Assembly (NCBI GenBank): GCA_013335235.1 | Contig: JAAXVZ010000090.1 | Span: 1-5,943 of the forward strand | Length of the DNA stretch: 5,943 nt | Direction of reading: 5' to 3' | Source of the DNA: Nanobdellota archaeon | Lineage (GTDB): Archaea > Nanobdellota > Nanobdellia > Woesearchaeales > GW2011-AR15 | Shown here: in pieces, positions 1 to 5,256 of the stretch | Layout of the letters: each line of letters starts with the position of its first letter | How positions within the stretch are numbered: the stretch's first letter is position 1 | Made by a program: the position numbers and the translations under genes | The notes under the pieces: model-generated | Told to the model about the DNA's origin: nothing | Seen by the model: the letters and a program-made list of their open reading frames with translations, nothing else | Databases searched by the model: none

Positions 1-1
1 G

Positions 2-937
2 AAAGAAGAGAAAAAACATGTTTCAGTGGAGCAAGAGCTGCCGCAGGCAGCTGAAGAGAAAGCAAGACCTGGCATCCTCGGAGCGATATCTGACACAATA
101 ACAAAGGTCTCTCTTTCAGAAAGCAAATTTGATGAATTATTCTGGGACTTCGAACTATCCCTCATGGAGAACAATGTCGCGGTGGAAGTCATAGAGAAGA
201 TCAAGTCAGACCTTAAAGCAGACCTTGTCAACAAGAAGCTTGCAAGAGGCTCGCTCGATAAGGCAGTCCTGGATTCTTTGCGGAGATCTATAGAGGGCTT
301 GTTCGAGGCAAGGCCTACTGACTTAGTGAGCCTTGCTGCAAAGAAAAAACCGTATGTGATCGTCATGGTAGGGATAAACGGCGCCGGCAAGACAACAACT
401 GTCGCAAAGCTTGTCAGCATGTTCAAGAAGCACAACCTTGAGTGTGTTGTCGCAGCATGCGACACATTCAGGGCGGCGGCCATCCAGCAGATTGAAGAGC
501 ACACAGACAAGCTTGGCGTGAAGCTGATAAAGCATGATTATGGGTCAGACCCTGCTGCTGTCGCGTTTGATGCTATAGAGCACGCCAAGGCAAAGGGAAA
601 AGACATAGTCCTTATTGACACTGCAGGAAGATTGCATTCGAACACAAACCTCATGGCTGAGCTGGAAAAAGTGATCAGGGTGTCAAAGCCTGATTTCAAG
701 CTATTTATCGGCGAGAGCATTGCAGGAAATGATGTTGTCGAACAAGTCAAGCTTTTCAATGAGAAAGTAGGGATAGATGGGATAATACTCGCAAAAGCGG
801 ACATTGATGAGAAAGGGGGTGCAGCGATCTCTGTGTCATATGTCACAGGGAAGCCTGTGCTATATCTTGGGATGGGACAGGGCTATGATGACCTCATAGA
901 ATTCGACAAAGAGAAAGTCATATCACAGCTATTCTAG
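2..937 (+). CDS. ftsY: Signal recognition particle receptor FtsY, 5'-truncated
   Basis: This is the SRP receptor GTPase. It docks ribosome-nascent chain-SRP complexes at the membrane and forms a composite GTPase with SRP54. The reading frame is open to the left edge, so the GTG at 26 is probably internal and the acidic N-terminus lies outside the window. Numbering from that GTG, a helical N domain (about 20-95) precedes the G domain: P-loop GINGAGKTTT (116-125), DTFRAAA (146-152), DTAGR (198-202), a G4 element AKAD (256-259, followed by IDEKGG) and the closing GMGQGYDDL. All are diagnostic of the SRP GTPase family, and IDEKGGAAIS is archaeal in style. Two positions deviate from what I recall as consensus: G4 begins with Ala rather than Thr/Ser, and the usual GDALAGND reads GESIAGND (229-236). 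Both look conservative. In many archaea ftsY follows prefoldin alpha and ribosomal protein LX genes, which may lie just to the left. The stop codon overlaps that of the convergent gene. Confidence 0.96.
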   Translation, partial: KEEKKHVSVEQELPQAAEEKARPGILGAISDTITKVSLSESKFDELFWDFELSLMENNVAVEVIEKIKSDLKADLVNKKLARGSLDKAVLDSLRRSIEGLFEARPTDLVSLAAKKKPYVIVMVGINGAGKTTTVAKLVSMFKKHNLECVVAACDTFRAAAIQQIEEHTDKLGVKLIKHDYGSDPAAVAFDAIEHAKAKGKDIVLIDTAGRLHSNTNLMAELEKVIRVSKPDFKLFIGESIAGNDVVEQVKLFNEKVGIDGIILAKADIDEKGGAAISVSYVTGKPVLYLGMGQGYDDLIEFDKEKVISQLF

Positions 938-1920
938 GACTTCCTTTTCTTTATCGGCATGCTTTTCCACGCATCGTCTGTCTTCTGGAATACTGCAAGA
1001 GGTTCTCCAGTATCATTCGGAGGCCAGACAATAATCTTCCCTTTGAAGACTGTCGCATGAGTCTCAATCCCTATATCATGGTTCATCAGGTCAATGCAGT
1101 CAAGCACGCTGTCCCTGACTGACCCGATTGGATTTCTAGGTTCCCTGAAGCCGAAAAACATGGTCCCGACACCCTCTTTCAGCAATGTCTCATATACCCT
1201 GGCGGCATCTGGTCTGATCTTATTGTCTGACTCCTTCCTTTTCTCAAAGCTGCTTCCGCCGGAATATATCACCTCCATAGAACTATAGACCAGATAGATA
1301 TAATGAGCATCGCCATATATGGTCCGCAGAGGGTCGAACAGATTTGATGCCAGGTTATCTATGCCCCCTGGTATCTCGTTCACCTTTGTCTCATTCACGA
1401 CGACATAACGCTCATCCCCGCTCCTGAAGACAAACAACCCGTCTATCTCCTTTATCACCTCATAGGCTTTGCCTTGTTTTTCAAGAAGCACAAGGTTTGG
1501 CGATCTCTTGACTTTCAGGATGTTATCTTCCGAGTGTGCGAATATATGGCCTTCCTGATAGTCCTCATTCTCAAATTCAGCAAAGCCTGAATGTGAAAGC
1601 CATGAATGTATATTTGCCCATGCGACTCTTTCAGCAAGCCTGCCAGATACATCTCCTTCTGCTGCGTGCCTTCCATACATGAGGCTCGTTTCCTGGAATT
1701 TTGTAAGGTCAGACCATGTCAATAACGGGTATCGTATGCCCCTGAGCTTGTAGTCCGCGACAGTCCATTGCGGCTCGACCTCACCCACTTCAACTGCGTT
1801 CTTGAGTCCATATGTCGCAATCTTGCCAATGTATCCTTGCCACATCCTCAGCCCATAGCCTGAATCCAGCTTAGCAGGAGCATAATTCGACAAAATACCA
1901 TATATGTCTTCTATCGCCAT
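934..1920 (-). CDS. Unrecognised soluble protein, 328 aa
   Basis: I do not recognise this family. The protein is mixed alpha/beta in appearance, with no signal peptide, no membrane segment and a single cysteine in its C-terminal third. It begins with a short helical, Tyr/Trp-containing region. The middle is rich in strand-like stretches (for example VYSSMEVIYSGG). The C-terminal part contains VGTMFFGFREPRNPIGSV and KGKIIVWPPNDTGEP, and the protein ends in the basic tail KKRKS. I chose the ATG at 1920. A TTG two codons upstream (1926) is open, but the TATA-like element at 1941-1950 sits about 25 bases from the ATG, which fits a leaderless transcript beginning at that codon, and there is no ribosome-binding site. 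The gene is divergent from the 168-aa gene and convergent with ftsY, sharing the CTAG that holds both stops. Length, clean frame and promoter placement argue that it is real; function is unknown. Confidence 0.75.
   Translation of the reverse strand: MAIEDIYGILSNYAPAKLDSGYGLRMWQGYIGKIATYGLKNAVEVGEVEPQWTVADYKLRGIRYPLLTWSDLTKFQETSLMYGRHAAEGDVSGRLAERVAWANIHSWLSHSGFAEFENEDYQEGHIFAHSEDNILKVKRSPNLVLLEKQGKAYEVIKEIDGLFVFRSGDERYVVVNETKVNEIPGGIDNLASNLFDPLRTIYGDAHYIYLVYSSMEVIYSGGSSFEKRKESDNKIRPDAARVYETLLKEGVGTMFFGFREPRNPIGSVRDSVLDCIDLMNHDIGIETHATVFKGKIIVWPPNDTGEPLAVFQKTDDAWKSMPIKKRKS
941..952 (+). terminator. T-rich tract, probable ftsY terminator
   Basis: Three bases after the ftsY stop codon, twelve consecutive pyrimidines (TTCCTTTTCTTT, nine of them T) follow on the + strand. 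Archaeal RNA polymerase can terminate at U-rich tracts without a hairpin, so this is a plausible terminator. It lies inside the opposing gene, where its complement encodes the basic residues of the C-terminal tail KKRKS. Assignment is by position and composition only. Confidence 0.4.
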
Positions 1921-1940
1921 ATCCAAGGGGATTTTTAACT

Positions 1941-1950
1941 TAATTAAATA
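1941..1950 (-). promoter_or_regulatory. TATA box for the 328-aa gene
   Basis: Read on the minus strand, this is TATTTAATTA. Its centre is about 25 bases before the ATG at 1920, the usual archaeal TATA-to-start-site distance, so transcription should begin at or near the start codon. A second A/T-rich stretch at 1931-1940 is too close to serve as the TATA box for that start. Confidence 0.5.
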
Positions 1951-1978
1951 GGTTATCAGATATTCTCAGTTATCTCAG
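1951..1978. repeat. Three phased direct repeats between divergent TATA boxes
   Basis: On the minus strand three units follow each other: CTGAGATAA (1978-1970), CTGAGAATAT (1969-1960) and CTGATAACC (1959-1951). The CTGA core recurs at intervals of 9 and 10 bases, about one helical turn. The block fills the gap between the two outward-facing TATA boxes almost exactly. This makes it a candidate operator shared by both promoters. No particular regulator can be named. Confidence 0.4.
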
Positions 1979-1983
1979 GTATT

Positions 1984-1994
1984 TTTAAATATAA
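1984..1994 (+). promoter_or_regulatory. TATA box for the 168-aa gene
   Basis: TTTAAATATAA is a near-ideal archaeal TATA box centred about 26 bases before the ATG at 2014. There is no Shine-Dalgarno motif between it and the ATG. Both facts fit a leaderless transcript. Confidence 0.65.
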
Positions 1995-2013
1995 GTCCAT
2001 TTTATAGCATAAT

Positions 2014-2520
2014 ATGCCATTCTTCGACGAACTTAGGCTTCTGCTAGAGGCGGACAATAATGCAAGGCATATGCGTCCTGCAAAAGAACTGCCTGAGGAT
2101 ATCAGCGTTGTAACTTTTTCATATAAAGGCAGTAAAGGGTCCCTTGGCATCAGATATTCTGTGGAGGACGAAAATCATATTGCCTTATACAGGGTAGATG
2201 TGGAAGACGCAGATACTGAACTTCCGCATGGCCTTGTCCAGAAACTGACAGAGAGATATGGTGAACCAGATGGACGCAACGGCATGCTCAAATGGCAGGT
2301 CCATTCCCTCCCAAGGGTCGCTGATATCCAGGAAGAAGGATTCCTCCAACAGTTCTATGGCGCATTAAGTCTCAAAAGTGAGGGCTATTCTAGATCAGAG
2401 ATTGAACATGCCCTAAATTCTGCCGGTATCTTGAAAAAAGACTATCAAAGCGCGATAAACAGCCTCTGGAAAGAGGGCGCAATAAATGGCAACAGGCTCA
2501 TGGGCTATTTCATACCTTAG
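2014..2520 (+). CDS. Unrecognised small protein, 168 aa
   Basis: I do not recognise this protein. It has no signal peptide, membrane segment or cysteine, so it is probably cytoplasmic. The N-terminus is an acidic amphipathic helix (MPFFDELRLLLEADNNARH). Residues of about 28-65 look like beta strands (for example ISVVTFSYKG and NHIALYRVDVED). The last 60 residues look helical, and the stretch GYSRSEIEHALNSAGILKK followed by AINSLWKEGAI resembles a small winged-helix or three-helix module. That reading is by eye and tentative. The start is fixed by the TATA box 26 bases upstream, which implies a leaderless mRNA. The gene is 93 bases from its divergent neighbour and shares a repeat-containing regulatory spacer with it. 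It lies 42 bases before the 405-aa gene, which has its own TATA-like element. Confidence 0.72.
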   Translation: MPFFDELRLLLEADNNARHMRPAKELPEDISVVTFSYKGSKGSLGIRYSVEDENHIALYRVDVEDADTELPHGLVQKLTERYGEPDGRNGMLKWQVHSLPRVADIQEEGFLQQFYGALSLKSEGYSRSEIEHALNSAGILKKDYQSAINSLWKEGAINGNRLMGYFIP

Positions 2521-2530
2521 GCTATCCAAA

Positions 2531-2540
2531 CATTTTTAAG
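2531..2540 (+). promoter_or_regulatory. TATA-like element for the 405/124-aa gene pair
   Basis: CATTTTTAAG is centred about 27 bases before the ATG at 2563 in a 42-base intergenic gap. No Shine-Dalgarno motif precedes the ATG, again as expected for a leaderless mRNA. It is weaker than the other TATA boxes here, so readthrough from the 168-aa gene is also possible. Confidence 0.45.
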
Positions 2541-2562
2541 CCACCATTGCCTATAGCCATGC

Positions 2563-3780
2563 ATGAGAAAGAAGGGCGTGTCCCAGCTTGACTGGATAAT
2601 GAGCCTGGCTATTTTCCTATTATACCTCATCTGGTTCTTCTCATTTCTTATGCCTAGGGCCGTCTTCACAACAGGAAAAGACGCATATATCTCTGTCCTG
2701 CAGGATAAGTTTGAAGAGGAATTCACAGATGAAGACTCACGTCTGCCATTGTTCCTGTTCACAAATAACTCTGGCACCTATGTCTCCATTGTGAATTACA
2801 CACGGAACGAGACAATGATGTTTGAAGACGGGGAGGATTTCATAATATGGAACGGGAAGATGATATTCCTGGCAAATATCTCACCGGAAAAAAAAGTCTG
2901 GTGGCTTGTCCCTGGAACAGACACAGAGGATAACCATTCAGAGATAGATGTTGAAGACGACTCTGTCTCAATCACAGATATGACAGTCCGGCTGGATGAG
3001 TCCATGCCTGACAGAGCTTCATATATAGACAGGGAGAGATTTGAGGTAATCTCATACACGATGAACGGTGTCACTTTCAATCCGGAGAACAGCAGCTATA
3101 ATAAGACTGGGCTTGCTGCATTCTATATGGCAGAGCGCCAGAATATAAACCATACATCTGTTATCGTCGAAGGTGCTAGCGAGATAAACAATTTCATAAC
3201 ATATGCCGATTATGGTGGGACCTACCAGTTCGAGATATACTTGGACCTATACAGGTATGATGAATATCGCTCGGACAATATAAATTACGGAGAGCTTCCT
3301 CATGATGATGCGGTGGTGAATGTAGACTATTATTCTGATGTACTCCGGCTCTATGATGATGAGAGCAGCCTGTATATTTATTTTGACCGTGAAGCACACA
3401 TCAACATCACAGATTACAATAGCACACTGACACTGAAGCTGACAATCCCTGTGTCAGGAAACACCCATTACAAATATGTCTTTGACACTTCAGAGAGAGA
3501 TAGGGATGAATATAAGTACGCATTCGGTTTAGAAGATATAAAATACAGCATAAACCTTTCACGGATAGATACGAACTACTCATATTACAAGCAGAGATGG
3601 CGCATCCCTGAAGAGAGGGATTTTGTGATATTCCTTTATGAGAACACGTCTGAGCTTTCATTGGATGACCCTTATATGCAGCTTGGCACCTATGACCCGG
3701 GACTAAAGCCTGTCTTTGCTCAGTCAAAGGTATCGAGATCATTCGAAGGGCCTGTCAGGGTGAGGTACCTGATATGGTAA
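2563..3780 (+). CDS. Surface protein with pilin-type N-terminus and many N-glycosylation sequons, 405 aa
   Basis: This is a single-pass, probably exported protein of unknown exact function. The N-terminus MRKKGVSQLD followed by a hydrophobic stretch (about 11-30, WIMSLAIFLLYLIWFFSFLM) matches an archaeal class III (type IV pilin) signal peptide: a basic KKG, a predicted cut after Gly5, and an acidic residue (Asp10) at mature position +5 next to the hydrophobic helix. The remaining 370 residues are beta-rich, acidic, Tyr-rich and lack cysteine. Thirteen of the 24 Asn are in N-x-S/T sequons (N68, 78, 82, 105, 124, 176, 180, 196, 281, 286, 331, 338, 361), which points to an extracellular, glycosylated domain. 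The protein ends in a strand-like PVRVRYLIW. It overlaps the 124-aa gene by seven bases, so the two are probably made together as partner subunits. Most pilins are much shorter; this could be a large minor pilin, an adhesin tip, or simply a signal-anchored surface protein. Confidence 0.85.
   Translation: MRKKGVSQLDWIMSLAIFLLYLIWFFSFLMPRAVFTTGKDAYISVLQDKFEEEFTDEDSRLPLFLFTNNSGTYVSIVNYTRNETMMFEDGEDFIIWNGKMIFLANISPEKKVWWLVPGTDTEDNHSEIDVEDDSVSITDMTVRLDESMPDRASYIDRERFEVISYTMNGVTFNPENSSYNKTGLAAFYMAERQNINHTSVIVEGASEINNFITYADYGGTYQFEIYLDLYRYDEYRSDNINYGELPHDDAVVNVDYYSDVLRLYDDESSLYIYFDREAHINITDYNSTLTLKLTIPVSGNTHYKYVFDTSERDRDEYKYAFGLEDIKYSINLSRIDTNYSYYKQRWRIPEERDFVIFLYENTSELSLDDPYMQLGTYDPGLKPVFAQSKVSRSFEGPVRVRYLIW
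3758..3766 (+). promoter_or_regulatory. Ribosome-binding site for the 124-aa gene
   Basis: GGGTGAGGT lies inside the end of the 405-aa gene. Its GGTGA core matches the archaeal anti-Shine-Dalgarno sequence and ends ten bases before the ATG at 3774. It supports that start and internal initiation on a bicistronic mRNA. Confidence 0.6.
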
Positions 3781-4148
3781 AGAAAGCATTCATAAAGACA
3801 ATGGAGATAATACTGGTTGCGCTTCTAACATCGATATTTGTCCTTTCGATACTGCCAACCCAGGTAGTCACAAAGGCTACTGCCGGAAAGCACTACTTAA
3901 TCAAGGTTGAAGATGACATAAGGGCTATTGCTGTCTCAGGGAGAAGATGTATGAATGAGAGCGCACCCGGCGCAGCAATCGAAGAGCTAAAAGAGATGCT
4001 TCCACCAGGCACAGGGTTCCAGGTATGCATAGACATGACACCTGAGGCGCTTCCTGATAAAAGAGTAAGTGTGGACAACCTCTTTATAGCAGGCAATATA
4101 ACAAATCTTACATATAATCATGTGAAACTGTATTATTGGTCGGAGTGA
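3774..4148 (+). CDS. Small membrane-anchored pilin-like protein, 124 aa
   Basis: Function is unknown. MVKKAFIKTMEIILVALL followed by more hydrophobic residues (to about 28) gives one N-terminal membrane helix preceded by KKA. The Glu at residue 11 lies at +6 after a possible cut behind Ala5. This resembles a class III signal peptide but is less canonical than in the upstream partner, so an uncleaved signal anchor is equally possible. The outward domain has exactly two cysteines (C59 and C85), which could form a disulfide, and three sequons (NES, NIT, NLT) among five Asn. It ends in a strand-like VKLYYWSE that resembles the end of the 405-aa protein. The start overlaps the previous stop as ATGGTAA and has its own ribosome-binding site, which indicates translational coupling and probably a physical complex. 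The stop lies in the stem of a hairpin at the convergent junction. Confidence 0.82.
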   Translation: MVKKAFIKTMEIILVALLTSIFVLSILPTQVVTKATAGKHYLIKVEDDIRAIAVSGRRCMNESAPGAAIEELKEMLPPGTGFQVCIDMTPEALPDKRVSVDNLFIAGNITNLTYNHVKLYYWSE

Positions 4149-4168
4149 GGAGAGAACTATCTCTCACT
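4144..4168. terminator. Bulged hairpin at convergent gene ends
   Basis: AGTGAG-(G)-AGA (4144-4153, with G4150 bulged) pairs with TCTCTCACT (4160-4168). This gives nine base pairs around a six-base loop. The + gene's TGA is in the left arm and the - gene's TAG is in the loop. Because it is symmetrical it can fold in either transcript, so it may act as a bidirectional 3'-end or stability element. There is no strong T tract on either side, so it is not a classic intrinsic terminator. Confidence 0.4.
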
Positions 4169-4474
4169 TTCATGATATAGGGGTGCCCTTTCCTGCTTCA
4201 GCTTCTCAAGAAAGAAGCTCAGGCAATCAAGGCCGCAGAACATCGCCCTCTGCCTGAAATCCGGAGGCCCGAAGACTAGATGGTATTTTGCTGTCTCCTC
4301 CGCAAGCTTTGCTCCGCATGTCGGACAGATGTGCTCCTGCCTTCCGAGCTTCGCCTCGATTTCATCAAGCCGCTCCTTGACAAGCCTCCCCATGTTGCCT
4401 TCTGCAAGATCCCTCTGGATAGCCTTCAGCTCTTTGTAAGCCATGCCTTCTATCAATCCTTTAAGTTTATTCAT
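4157..4474 (-). CDS. Small four-cysteine zinc-binding protein, 105 aa
   Basis: The first 45 residues are a highly charged helix, possibly a coiled coil (for example VKERLDEIEAKLG). A probable zinc site follows: CPTCG (C50, C53), then FCGLDC (C80, C84). A four-cysteine layout with FCxxxC leading into a helix (LSFFLEKLKQ) is reminiscent of zinc ribbon/treble-clef and TRASH-like domains; I cannot place it in a named family. Such small proteins often bind nucleic acid, metal or another protein. The start ATG overlaps the stop of the winged-helix gene as ATGA, so the two are translationally coupled and likely act in one process. AGGTGG lies three bases before the ATG; it is a fair but tightly spaced ribosome-binding site. 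The gene ends head-to-head with the 124-aa surface protein gene inside a hairpin. Confidence 0.8.
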   Translation of the reverse strand: MNKLKGLIEGMAYKELKAIQRDLAEGNMGRLVKERLDEIEAKLGRQEHICPTCGAKLAEETAKYHLVFGPPDFRQRAMFCGLDCLSFFLEKLKQERAPLYHESER

Positions 4475-5118
4475 TTTCCACCTTTCTTTAACCTTGTCAT
4501 GATGCCGTCTTTATCGCTCAAGACAAAAGATTTCCTAAGTATACCCAAAAAATGCTCATTTTTTGAAACGACCCCAGTCTCGACCTCCTCCATCGTATGC
4601 GCCAGCAGCTTTATCGCATAATGCTTTTCATTGCAGTCTACTGTGAACTCATGCCTGAAGCTCTGCGGGGCCTCATGGACAACAAACAGCTCCACTTCCT
4701 CGTTTCTTCCAGAGACAAGAGAGACTGCCTTGAATTCTTTTGATAGGGATTCATTGACCAAGAAGAACTTCAATAGAGCCATCGCAAGGCTTGGCTCGCA
4801 GGCAAGCCAGACAGAAAAGAAAGGGGTTGCCTGGCTGTCTAGTTTCACAAGCTTCTTTCCGGCGAGGCTTTTTGAGCAAACCATCATGTATGCAAATTGC
4901 TTTTTCAGATGATACTTTTTCCTGGGCTTGCCCTTTGCAGATGAATGCAGCTTTTCCTGTTCGATAAAATCAAGTGCTTCAAGGAGCTTCAGCTGGGTGC
5001 TGATATTAGCCGGAGATGTGCCTGTCTTTTCAGCAAGTTCTGAGGGAGATAGGCTTTCATGCGACAGATAAGCCATCATCTCCCATTTAGAATCAGAAAA
5101 TATATTCTCAAGCTCCAT
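4471..5118 (-). CDS. ArsR-like winged-helix regulator with degenerate nucleotidyltransferase-like C-terminus, 215 aa
   Basis: Residues of about 8-72 form an ArsR-type winged helix: KWEMMAYLSH (first helix), SPSELAEKTGTSPANISTQL (helix-turn-helix, about 24-43), KLLEALDFIEQEKL, then a basic wing KGKPRKKYHLKK. It should bind DNA. The C-terminal 140 residues are unlike ordinary ArsR proteins, which are about 100 aa long. The stretch AVSLVSGRNEEVELFVV (131-147) and the ending HTMEEVE...FLGILRKSFVLS (174-201) follow the layout of small MNT-type nucleotidyltransferases. The catalytic GS...SDxD residues are absent, so if related it is a non-catalytic sensor or dimerisation domain; this comparison is by eye. 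I recall similar two-domain proteins in DPANN archaea. The ATG at 5118 has a TATA box about 28 bases upstream and no ribosome-binding site, which fits a leaderless mRNA. A palindrome at the predicted start site could allow self-repression. The gene is coupled to the zinc protein gene. Confidence 0.85.
   Translation of the reverse strand: MELENIFSDSKWEMMAYLSHESLSPSELAEKTGTSPANISTQLKLLEALDFIEQEKLHSSAKGKPRKKYHLKKQFAYMMVCSKSLAGKKLVKLDSQATPFFSVWLACEPSLAMALLKFFLVNESLSKEFKAVSLVSGRNEEVELFVVHEAPQSFRHEFTVDCNEKHYAIKLLAHTMEEVETGVVSKNEHFLGILRKSFVLSDKDGIMTRLKKGGK
4478..4483 (-). promoter_or_regulatory. Ribosome-binding site for the zinc protein gene
   Basis: On the minus strand this reads AGGTGG, inside the last codons of the upstream gene and three bases before the ATG at 4474. 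The spacing is short, so coupling through the ATGA overlap may matter more than the motif. Confidence 0.4.
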
Positions 5119-5120
5119 AT

Positions 5121-5136
5121 ATTATAGACATATAAT
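5121..5136. repeat. Inverted repeat at the regulator's predicted start site
   Basis: ATTATA and TATAAT are perfect six-base arms around GACA. The element sits between the minus-strand TATA box and the ATG at 5118, where a bound repressor would block transcription. It is a candidate autoregulatory site, but such A/T arms arise easily by chance in this spacer. Confidence 0.3.
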
Positions 5137-5141
5137 CATTA

Positions 5142-5153
5142 CTATTTAAATAT
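5142..5153 (-). promoter_or_regulatory. TATA box for the regulator-zinc protein operon
   Basis: On the minus strand the core reads TATTTAAATAG, with purines (GAAA) upstream as a possible BRE. Its centre is about 28 bases before the ATG at 5118, so the mRNA is probably leaderless. Confidence 0.55.
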
Positions 5154-5222
5154 TTCTATAATTACAATAATTAAGTAATTAAATAAGAATTGAAATATAA
5201 TTAATCTAAAAAAACAAGTAAT

Positions 5223-5244
5223 TTTCCCTCGAAAAACAGGGAAA
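5223..5244. repeat. TTTCCCT/AGGGAAA inverted repeat upstream of the glycosyltransferase promoter
   Basis: Perfect seven-base arms (5223-5229 and 5238-5244) flank an eight-base spacer. The right arm runs into the purine stretch just before the + strand TATA box, where TFB would bind. The arms carry the only G/C clusters in an otherwise A/T-dominated spacer, so this stands out as a likely regulator-binding site. As RNA it would be a hairpin, but it lies upstream of the predicted start site. Confidence 0.45.
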
Positions 5245-5254
5245 TATTTATATA
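5241..5254 (+). promoter_or_regulatory. BRE/TATA promoter of the glycosyltransferase gene
   Basis: GAAATATTTATATA contains a strong TATA box, TTTATATA (5247-5254), with GAAA upstream. Transcription should begin near 5276, leaving a leader of about 55 bases before the ATG at 5331. The other promoter-start pairs in this window appear leaderless. Confidence 0.55.
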
Positions 5255-5256
5255 TG

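Larger units (their letters stand above)
5119..5222. other. Very AT-rich divergent spacer
   Basis: By my count only 12 of the 102 bases at 5119-5220 are G or C, far below the flanking genes. The stretch holds the minus-strand promoter and several near-repeats of TAATTA, with no ORF of note. It is consistent with a divergent promoter region. I see no clear origin or attachment-site signature. Confidence 0.6.

Noticed and set aside
26..28. GTG as the true start of ftsY
   Set aside because: The frame is open upstream to the window edge and FtsY normally has a longer charged N-terminus. No promoter or ribosome-binding site is visible in the 25 bases available.
538..846. 102-codon open frame antisense to ftsY
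   Set aside because: It lies wholly inside the conserved G-domain coding region, is low-complexity Ser/Ala-rich, and has no start signal of its own.
1924..1926. TTG as start of the 328-aa gene
   Set aside because: It is only two codons longer than the ATG at 1920, has no ribosome-binding site, and would lie at or upstream of the start site predicted from the TATA box.
3407..3742. 111-codon minus-strand frame inside the 405-aa gene
   Set aside because: It is fully nested in a well-supported gene and has no recognisable motif or promoter.
4280..4912. Two + strand frames (4280-4621 and 4631-4912) opposite the regulator-zinc operon
   Set aside because: Both are shadows of genes with clear motifs and coupled start/stop signals on the minus strand.
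5119..5222. AT-rich spacer as a replication origin
   Set aside because: I see no paired origin-recognition-type repeats with G-rich ends and no Orc1/Cdc6 gene nearby. Divergent promoters explain the composition.
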